Of a stretch of DNA of 64,000 nt, positions 56,087-64,000 are shown in pieces; position 1 is the stretch's first letter, and the number at the start of each line of letters is the position of its first letter. The notes beneath the pieces were generated by a model, which was not told where the DNA came from, made no database searches, and worked only from the letters and a program-made list of their open reading frames with translations. Origin of the DNA: Steinernema hermaphroditum (Eukaryota > Nematoda > Chromadorea > Rhabditida > Steinernematidae); NCBI GenBank assembly GCA_030435675.1, contig CM059624.1, positions 3,000,769 through 3,064,768 of the forward strand, read 5' to 3'. A program made the position numbers and the translations under genes.

Positions 56087-59062
56087 TCAACCCGAACGAT
56101 TATCATAAGCACTCCCTAATGGCTTCAGTTGTTCGTTCTGTGAGCTCTCCCGCATGATCTTAAGCCATCGTCTGATGAACCGAAGTTTGCACTGGCCGGC
56201 CTCATAGTAGACTTGCTGGAAAGAAACGAATTGTTGGTCATAAGCCTTGTATTTGTGTACCTTTTGGGTGAATAACTGTGCGACAAAGAGTTGTAAATCA
56301 ACAGATTGCAGATTAGCGTGATTTTGTAGACAGTATAAGAACCTTGAATTTGGATCATACTCGAGGTGGACAACGGGCTATGAACTTACCACGCCACACT
56401 GCAGAAGTTATGTTCCGATATGTGCTTGGAAAACCTTAACATTTTCCTTCGAAATTGCTCAGGCCAGCCAATGGTCCATTTCATAACTTCATCTGGATAA
56501 TTCATCCACAGACAGGCTACATTCGAGCAAACATAGACCATCACATAGATAAGAAGCTGTGCCTGTTTTTGGCACTCCTTCTTGTGCTGAACGAAAGGCC
56601 ACATAGGATGATCGTGGAGTTCAGCGATTATTTTCGCGATCATCAGGGCTATCTCAGGCGGCGAGGTCAACGCTCTCTCGATGAGTTTCATTATGAATTT
56701 AATTTGATATTCGTGCTGGGCATCGGGCGAGTGAAAGGAGAAGGCTCTGATCTGGATGCGAACGACGTCGCTAATTTGCAGGTTGTCTGGTGATATTCGA
56801 TTTAGTAGTAAGGTAAGATCACGTTCTAACTGAAAGCATTCATGTATTTGGAATTCATGTAAATGCTCTAGTTACCCTAGTGTACCTCACATCACTGGAC
56901 ATCCAAGAAACCAAGGCGCGCAAATGTACTGGAGCGGTTCTCATAGCCTCGCCGAGGACACAGCTATCTGTGGAGCTTAAGAAATCGGACTGAGGTGGAC
57001 AGCATTGCTTTGAGTTGCGAAGGACTGACAGATGATTGCAGTAATGACGTGCAGATTGACAACATGTGTCCCTGTAAGGAGCAGATACTACTGTGAGTTG
57101 ATGTCAGAAATGCATTTCCTAGCAAAAAGGTCTTTTAGGCCGGAAAATAATTGACTTACCGTTTTCTCACGTGACTGTTTGATAGAGATTTAGAGGAATT
57201 CTTGTTGCGCTAAAAAGAGTAATTATTTAGAAGAGTAGGAAATCAAAAGGCCGCGGTGCCGCAAACGTTCCAGTCATTTGAAGAATGGAAAATTTCCTGA
57301 GAGTCTGATGGCAAATTATGATGTAGTTTCTGATTCTAGAGGAAATTGGGAAACACAGAAGCTGTGGTGCGACCACGATTAACAACAAGATATACGAGGC
57401 CTGACTTTGATTTGTGTCCCCAGCGATCGGTCGGGTCGTCCACTCGCTCTCTCTCTCTCTCTGAGGCTGTCTGAGCCGACTGAGTTGAGTGAATGGTCGC
57501 TCCTAGCCGTCGTTGTTGGCGCAATGATCGCCCCCTTCCAATCCGTCGTGGCTGGCGTGGAACGTAAGCCGAATTGTATCTCGCCAAGAAGACCGTCAAC
57601 ACCGCCCGACCACCCGCGCCGCTCACTCAAGCCGAAGAATCGTCCCAACTCCAAAGTCTGTGCCGCCAGCCGCTCCGAAGATGGGATTCCACGTCGCCTA
57701 TCGTGCTCCATCACAACGCATCTTCTGGATACAGTCTCTTCATCGCTTCGAAGTCCGCGCACACTGATGGGATAGCTGCCTTCAACTCCGACGTCGTGTC
57801 CTGCGCCGAAGAAAGAAGAGAAATAGCGACAACGGTGATCTACGGTTCTTCATTGTGTATTATGAGATTTCTTGCGTGGTGAATGCCACTGATTCAAGAG
57901 TAAATGTAAATATACGAGGCCAGGAATTCGGGTGCATGATAAGGTCATCAATGCTCTGACGACATTCCTACTGGCAAAGACGCAACTTCAGGAGCACGCC
58001 CCGTTTCTGTAAAAGAAAAGGTCCCAGATATACATTAGGAACATGTCTACAAATGTGAATAGCTTTCTGTGGCCATCTGTGAGATTTTTGCACGTCAAAG
58101 AATAAAAAAAAGGAAAAAGCCAAAGAAAGAAAATGCCGCACTATTTACAAAATTTCAGTCCGATCGACTTGTCCTACATGGCGGCTTCAAAATACACTAG
58201 AATAGTTGAGTTCGAAATTGTACATATGTCATATTGTTTTGTAACTGAATTCACCTCAAAAAGTGTATCTGAAGCGAATCATTTTAACCGCTGATAAGAC
58301 CCAGAAAATAGCCAACAACGACTAACCTGCTCGTATGTAATCACTTCCTCTCCCTCCGTGATGGACTTCAACTTGAATGACCTTCTCATTCTGCCACTCG
58401 ACGAAAGCCGAGTACCCTTCTTTGATCGTTTGGATTTTGTGTAGTCGTCTTCCTTATCCTTCTTTGCTTGGATATACGGTGTTCCACGTTCATCAGTGGC
58501 AGCAAGCGTTTTATACGATTCCTGAAATGGAGTAGGTGTGTTTTTAAAGAACATTAACCATCGGACAACCCACCTTCTCAACTTCATCCTCCTCTTTTAT
58601 AGATCTTAACTTCATAGGTCGTGTCGAGCTGCTGATAACGTCATTCAAATTTGGGTTGTTCTGCTTCCTCTTTGCTAGTTTTTCAGTGATTTTGCTTTCA
58701 TCTACTGTTGAAAGAACGCTGACCGTTTGGTTCTCTTTACAGTTCGTATCTACTCTGCACTGTATTGGGACATCTTTGATCTGCGCTTGTGTCACCGCCT
58801 CCTTTTGATTCAGGTCCCTAACGGAGCTCTTTTTCGTCACATTAATTAGTTTCTCATGGCACAACAATTTCTTAGTGATGTTGGCGAATAACTCCAAGTA
58901 AACGCGGTCATTCTTTCGGAATTTCACGGAACTTTGGAAATGGACCTTTTCCAATGCACTCAGCCGAGCTTCTACACCTTCGACGGCAGCGGACAGTCGA
59001 TTTATCGTTTCAAGTAAGCCGAAAATAATTGGCGGCGCTGAGTCCATGAGCAACTGAAACAC
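56087..59062 (-). CDS. Coiled-coil family protein 2, paralogue of the gene at 50,911-53,045
   Basis: Exons (minus order): 59062-58574, 58521-58327, then a ~1.5-kb gap, 56829-56390, 56342-56261, 56215-56087 (TGA). Exon 1 repeats the short coiled coil (LLETINRLSAAVEGVEARLS) but lacks the clear TQT motifs of its relatives. Exon 2 is a charged, basic stretch. The last three exons match the paralogue closely (MKLIERALTSPPEIALMI; VYYEAGQCKLRFIRRWLKIM). The exon-2 to exon-3 join is not frame-proven: exon 2 ends and exon 3 begins in phase 0, but 57,411-57,500 carries the dispersed repeat and an additional exon could be hidden. The protein is shorter at the C-terminus than its paralogue. An alternative ATG lies at 59047. 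Confidence 0.6.
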
Positions 59063-61528
59063 TCAGTCTGGGCAAATAGAAATCAGCACTACCGACGGTT
59101 GCACGTCACTGATACCAAAGAGCGCGCCAATCATTGAACAGATCGATATCGTCGCCGCTGACCATCGGTGAACACGCATGATAACAAGTGCGATGGCGGC
59201 GAGAACATAATCGCCTTAGCGGAAAGCACTCGGCCCACATATGTTCATGCTGGCGCACACAGTTGGGCCTCTTTTCACAGATGCTGTTTTTGTGATGGTG
59301 GAAGTAGAGTGCATCCGGATGAGGGTCGCAATTTACGGTGGATAGGTTGAATGACGAACGAAAATGATTGTAAGCTCATTATGCTACGAAAATAGTACAT
59401 TTAGAAAACAATGTTACTTAAAAGCAAATTGTACATTATCAGTGCTTCCCATAAAATGCGAGTCCTAAAACATTTAATATTGTTTGTCTATGTAAATCAC
59501 TTTTACTTGCCGAAATCGTCCAACTGCGCCGCCATGAGAAGTCGAAGACTCGCTTAAGAACAAGACCTCTGATGATGGTTCATCCGCTGTGCTGCAACAT
59601 CACCCCATTGAAATCAGCTCCCCGCTGTGTTCCATTCACGGAAACCGCCGAAGATGCTCAACAACACCGACGTCTGCGGCAGCTGAAGACTGAATCCCGC
59701 TCTATCCGCGGTGCCCCACCATCTGCTGACACAATTAAACCTCTTCGCCATTTCAACACCGGCACACACTGATGATCGAGACCGTTGATTGCAAAAAATT
59801 TTTTCTCAGGGCTGCGCAATCAACTCATATGTCTTTGGCCTATGTCTTTACGTAAATCAGAACGTTTTGTTTCCGATGCCCATAAACATGTGATCGACCG
59901 TCTTCGACAATGACGCAACCTTCTGTACAGGTTCAACTGTGCCCAACCAGGCTTTTGCGAAGATCTTAGGTCACTGCAGATTGTCATGATTCGTCTCTCA
60001 TCATGACTTTTCTGGTGTAAAAGTGTGTTGTCTGGGTCGCACTTCTCATATGTCTGTTGGTACCATATAATCGCGCGATTGCGCATCTTCATCAGTTACA
60101 AATACACACGATGTGAGCGACGGTCGGCTTATGAGAACAATCTCAACAGAGGTGACAGGAGAGGAAATCCGGGCAAACGTTCTGTTCCTTTTATCCATAT
60201 GCACACCTAACATAACACATAAAAGAGGTTCTCCTAAGACGCGAGCTGAGGGGAGGAGTTGGAGGCGGGCAGATAGGACCGTTCCGAACATGAGGCGTTC
60301 GGAACGGCAAGCGATGGGAAATGTTGCAAACACGTTGCAAAATGAGATTGGAACAAGAGTGTCGATCACCTGCACCGAAGTCAGAATAAAATCGGTGACT
60401 GCAATGTGAGCCTGTTATGTTCATAAGACGTTCAGCATGGCGCTGATTCGGCAATATAAACGGTGCTGATAGTGTGTCCCATTTGCTTCTCTTCGTCACG
60501 TCGAAATCATAGTGGTCAAGGAAAGCAGCACCTGCGAGCACCCATGTGGCTCTCCACACTGCGGCCAGCGTCCCTGTTGGCGTCACATTTCCCCGGCAGC
60601 AGCCATCAATCGATAGGACATACTTTTCGCAACAGGCCGATTTCTCTTTTGGCGTGCGTCCAATTTTCGCGCATTGCAATAATCCCGGATTCCCGCCATT
60701 AATATGCCGCCTTTGCGTGATGAGCGATTATCTTTAAAACTTACTGGACGTCTCCGTTTTGTTTTTTTTAAATAGGGACTACGTCTTTTCAAAGTGGTCG
60801 ACGCATGGCGCTTTGAAGTAGCGCTGTATAAGTTTTGAGGGTATTTGTAGGTTTTTTCTGGGTTTTGACTCGGCACTAAAGCACTGTCCAAGCTGGATGC
60901 GAGAGGCTTTCGTCCTCGGCATCACCAATCTCCGAGGATCGACGACACCCGCAGATCTCCAAAAGCTGCTGTTTCTAAAGTCAATCGGCTTTCTGAAAGG
61001 CTTTGCCGAAGAAAATTATAGTGTGTTTCTGCTATTCCACGTCATAATTGGCTTTAAGTTTTGAGTTTTGGTGTTGAGTTTGCCAAAAAAGTTTTGAGTT
61101 TAGCTCAGCTCTGATTTGAAGGCATTTAGTTATCTTGCTGAGATCTTGCTCGGAAACTATCCAAAACTATCTTTGTCGCTCGCTTCTAACAAGGAAACCT
61201 TCCGAACTGTTCGCCTCAGATCGAGCTGGTGAATGGAGTCGAACCCGGACCCGAAATACGGCAACCAAACAACTATCCAGTCCGATTACATAGACAGTAT
61301 CGCATATGTTCAAAGCTGAGTGTAATAATTTGAGCGTAACTTTCGGGTATAAGCTAAGCGGCTTGCTAATGTTCAATAGTGCATTTTGATTCTTCAGCTC
61401 CTATCTGAGGCGAACACTTTGTAAGGTTCCTTAGCAAGAAACGGATCCAACCGGGCCTCTGAATATTCACTCTTCCGCGATGTTTATGCTCTGCTGGTTC
61501 TGTCTGATATATCTGATTTCAGAACGTG
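59063..61528. other. Spacer between family members
   Basis: 59,521-59,775 carries a relative of the dispersed repeat described near 53.7 kb. A 162-codon minus-strand frame (60,679-60,191) overlaps two shorter frames and has no motif I recognise. GTTTTGAGTT recurs three times near 61,059-61,101. CTGATTTCAG just before the gene at 61,529 may be a spliced-leader acceptor. Confidence 0.4.
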
Positions 61529-62605
61529 ATGGAGTCATCAAGCTCCGTCATAGTACTTCTCCTGAACACGATCGATCGCCTAACGGCTGCCGTAGAAACG
61601 TTGGAAACGAGAATGACAGTTCTGGAAGACTTCGTCATCAAAAGTGCCACCGACTGGCGAAAAAGGGACTCTGTGTGCCTTGGCGCATTTGAGAAAATCG
61701 CCGAAAAAGTAGTATCTATTGAAGAGAAGAGAGCTGTGAAAAAGGCGAACAATTGTACTCAAACGCATACCGATAAGAGAGCGAAATCTGTGCAAACAAA
61801 TAAGAACAGTACGAGGACAATTGGCTCCAATGCGAGAGTTAAGTCAAAGGAAGGAAGTAGTCAAACGGAAAACAACGAAGAGGACGATCCTGTTGACCCT
61901 GAGGTCCTTGACCAGCAACCAGGTCCGTCTCAGGAGGCACACGTTTCGCCAACACATGTTAAGCACAAGAGGATGTCGGACATTGATGCAGTGGTAAGTT
62001 CACTGGCCTCATGATAAACTCAATCTCTCTTTCCCCAGATCGAATGCCACCTCCATTTCTTTCTCAACAGCTGCGCCCCGGACATGCTGTTCAAGGAGGA
62101 AACCGTAGCTTTGATCTCCCTCATCGACGTTCGGGACTTCTACTCGGAACTCTTCGATACGATCCTTTACAGTACGACATCAGCGTGCATCGCTGATCCG
62201 ATGAGGTCGCCGCTGTTCGCGGAGATCTTCGGAAACTTCTGGGGTGCGGCGATGGGCAGTTGGATTCGTCAACAAATGAAGATGTTTCCGGGTGTACGCG
62301 AGGAAGACGTCTCAAATGAGATGTGGTGGAGATCGAATGGAAGAAGGACAAACATCATCGTGCAGAATTTGGAGAAGGAGTACCTGAAGATCAGGAAAAC
62401 TCCTGCTGAACATGCGGAGATGTAGGTTGATAAGATTAGTTGTCGCTACCAGCGAGATTCATTTAGGTATATCGATGACCTGATCAGCTACGGAGAAGAG
62501 ACACGAACAGCGGCATTGGAATTCATGCGTGCAGTTGGTCTTAATGTCAGCGATGTGGTGCCTAGTGCGGCATGTCTTGATAGGGTGGCTCTTTGGATTC
62601 TGTGA
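61529..62605 (+). CDS. Coiled-coil/QT-motif family protein 3 (predicted 328 aa)
   Basis: Three exons: 61529-61993, 62039-62421, 62467-62605 (TGA), all in frame. TTTCAG ends 7 nt before the ATG, which suggests trans-splicing. Exon 1 shares the coiled coil (LLNTIDRLTAAVETLETRMT) and the QT array (CTQTH, SVQTN, SSQTE flanking TRTIGSN) with the gene at 50,911-53,045, at nearly the same spacing. Exons 2-3 encode a different helical domain (HFFLNSCAPDMLFKEETVAL; GNFWGAAMGSW; LEFMRAVGLNVSDVV) not obviously related to the C-terminal domain of the other two members. AATAAA at 62643 suits the 3' end. Function unknown; a dynein light chain ligand is plausible. Confidence 0.75.
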
Positions 62606-62689
62606 TTTACCTCGCATTTATTGGATATATACCGGAAATATGAATAAACGCTCAACGAACAGCGAACTTATGCATATGTTAATAAAGGC

Positions 62690-63140
62690 TTAGCAGGCGC
62701 CGCCTTCGCTCTCCGGATCCTTTCAGATCAGTAGCCACCTTGCCCAGCTGTTCGGCGTAACCTAATGATGAGAGTATGATGCCTCCGTCCCACACTTCCC
62801 AGTATATCGAACCTTCAAGATCTCACTAGACAAACAGAATAAACTTGTTTCGGTGGGGTTCGCTCTGCGATTCAGGCTCCGTCTTTAGTCGCAAGGTCGT
62901 GGGAATATATGCGCCCAATTTTGGCTTAAAGCCCATGGACGTCAGGTGCTAGATTACTGATGTGGAAAGCGTTCAACCTGCTTTCTTATCACGCGATGTC
63001 CTCCCTTTTTAGCTTCATGACACCACTGAATACGGGTCCTCGCCCTGTTTCATCTTCAAGGATTCTTTCTTCATTCCGAAGTTTGGTGAACCAGCGTTTC
63101 GAGGATATTTCGGAAGTCGCATGGCTGGGGTGAGGAATGA
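62690..63140 (-). pseudogene. Mariner transposase remnant
   Basis: Minus-strand segments read KRWFTKLRNEERILEDETGR (63,120-63,000), the helix-turn-helix/linker block seen in mariner transposases as RWFxKFRxGDxSLEDEPRxGRP, and further on SIYWEVWDGGIILSSLGYAE and QLGKVATDLK (62,826-62,690), matching the VWWDxxGxIxxELL and QL blocks. Stops and a gap separate the pieces. It lies directly behind the 3' end of the gene at 61,529. Terminal repeats were not located. Confidence 0.5.
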
Positions 63141-64000
63141 CTACTGGCCGCAACGCATCGATTTATTTTGTCCTATAAGTAAGCAATTTATAAATGCGAA
63201 GTTTTCGACCTCCACCATGCTTCATGCACCAAAGCGATATTATTGTTAATGTCGTTCACTATTCGACGGGAAATGGAAAACTACGAGATCTTACTGCACC
63301 TCTTTCACGGAAGGAATAAAGTCCTGCTCACTCATGTTTTTTGATACTGGGAATCATGTTTTCTTTGCAGCCTGGAAGATTCGGTGTTATTCTGTAGTGC
63401 TCTCTGGAACGTTTATAAAAAATACAGATGTTTTATTACATTTAGCAATCGGTAACAGGACATCTAATTATATATGCAACATTAGACAGCTATTAAGTAC
63501 ACGTACAAACATCACAAAATAAAGAAAATAACATGACGTTTAGATTACAAATGAAGTCTGAAGAAAATACGATTTTCTTTTATCATTGCAAATTTGACAC
63601 TGTGTCATCAAATATAAATAAATGTCTCCAAAAGATAACAAAAAAATTTGAGAACAAGAACTTGTATGATCCAAAGTGCAGCGCCCACGTTGGAACTTCG
63701 GCGAAGTCGGGTACGTAGCTGGTCAGTGTAGGCTATTGGAAGTACTCAAGCGCCCCGTTTACGTTGCGCATATTCATAGGCGTACTACCTGCAAGACAGG
63801 AATATAGGAAGAAGTATAAAAGGGTTCGCGCATAGAAAAATACATTTTTGTGGAGTAACATTGGAGCATAAATAATGTCGCATTTTTGTTTGGCGTCTAT
63901 TTTTGCACTGAATACGCCGTTTACAAAACCGGTGTGTGCATTATGTTCGCTACTCATACGTCCTCCTCGGATCACCATAGCCACTTCTCACTCTTGTCTT
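63141..64000. other. A+T-rich window end, no gene proven
   Basis: Small frames at 63,334-63,718 (+) have no motif. A minus-strand segment ending at about 63,733 reads STPMNMRNVNGALEYFQ after a CTTGCAG acceptor and could be the last exon of a gene continuing past the window, but the upstream exon could not be resolved. Confidence 0.3.

Noticed and set aside
57407..57882. Frames of 96-127 codons on both strands
   Set aside because: They overlap the dispersed repeat and a CT-rich microsatellite inside the long intron of the family gene.
60191..60679. 162-codon minus-strand frame with several cysteines
   Set aside because: No recognisable motif, overlapping frames on both strands, and no flanking splice structure; left unassigned rather than called.
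63013..63178. Plus-strand open segment reading HDTTEYGSSPCFIF and FFIPKFGEPAFRGYF after a TTTTTAG
   Set aside because: The complementary strand over the same bases reads a mariner transposase block (KRWFTKLRNEERILEDETGR), which explains the openness better.
1..64000. CRISPR arrays, bacterial operons or ribosome binding sites
   Set aside because: The gene structures are eukaryotic, and no array of regularly spaced identical repeats was seen.

Overview
The window looks like nuclear DNA from a nematode, probably a rhabditid-like species; I cannot name the genus. Reasons: protein-coding exons are separated by many tiny introns (mostly about 41-60 bp) with GT...TTTAG or TTTCAG ends. A member of the nematode chemoreceptor family Srt is present, as are lineage-type gene families in local duplicates, eukaryotic tRNA genes, and Merlin and mariner DNA transposons. 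All exon structures below were assembled by hand from splice signals and reading-frame continuity; none is transcript-confirmed.

Layout. 1-224 holds the open 3' end of an unidentified gene. 225-5,600 is mostly non-coding, with a strikingly G+C-rich stretch (about 2,040-3,930) and two inverted-repeat elements. 5,625-21,182 (+) is one giant gene: 48 exons chain without a frame break into a predicted 3,762-residue, mostly disordered, acidic protein. It carries two PLDLS motifs, an AT-hook, several SUMO-type sites, a Tyr/Gln/Asn-rich segment and C-terminal coiled coils, which suggests a nuclear or chromatin scaffold. One of its introns hosts a mariner-type element. 21,887-22,568 (-) encodes a small secreted protein. 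A tRNA-Ala(AGC) lies at 25,136. 27,304-29,460 (+) is a GTPBP1/2-family GTPase.

29.8-34.9 kb is a tandem duplication; each copy carries one zinc-finger gene (-) and one identical tRNA-Val(CAC) (-). 36.5-39.8 kb holds two seven-helix receptors in convergent orientation. 40-48.6 kb mixes inverted repeats, a BED-like fragment, an F-box-like gene (42,292-43,667), a small coiled-coil gene (45,276-46,453), two mariner remnants, and a third gene with the same zinc motif as the tandem pair. 50.9-62.6 kb is dominated by three members of an apparently undescribed family: two on the minus strand (50,911-53,045; 56,087-59,062) and one on the plus strand (61,529-62,605). All start with the same short coiled-coil module; two also carry QT motifs that resemble dynein light chain (LC8) ligands. 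A complete Merlin transposon with an 8-bp target duplication (53,944-55,746) sits between two of them, and a mariner remnant follows the third.

The genes do not form a pathway or an obvious operon. The biologically strongest points are: the giant phase-0 exon array, with an apparent case of intron birth from duplicated coding sequence; the new LC8-ligand-like family; the zinc-finger family; the altered G3 motif of the GTPase; and the structurally complete Merlin element.
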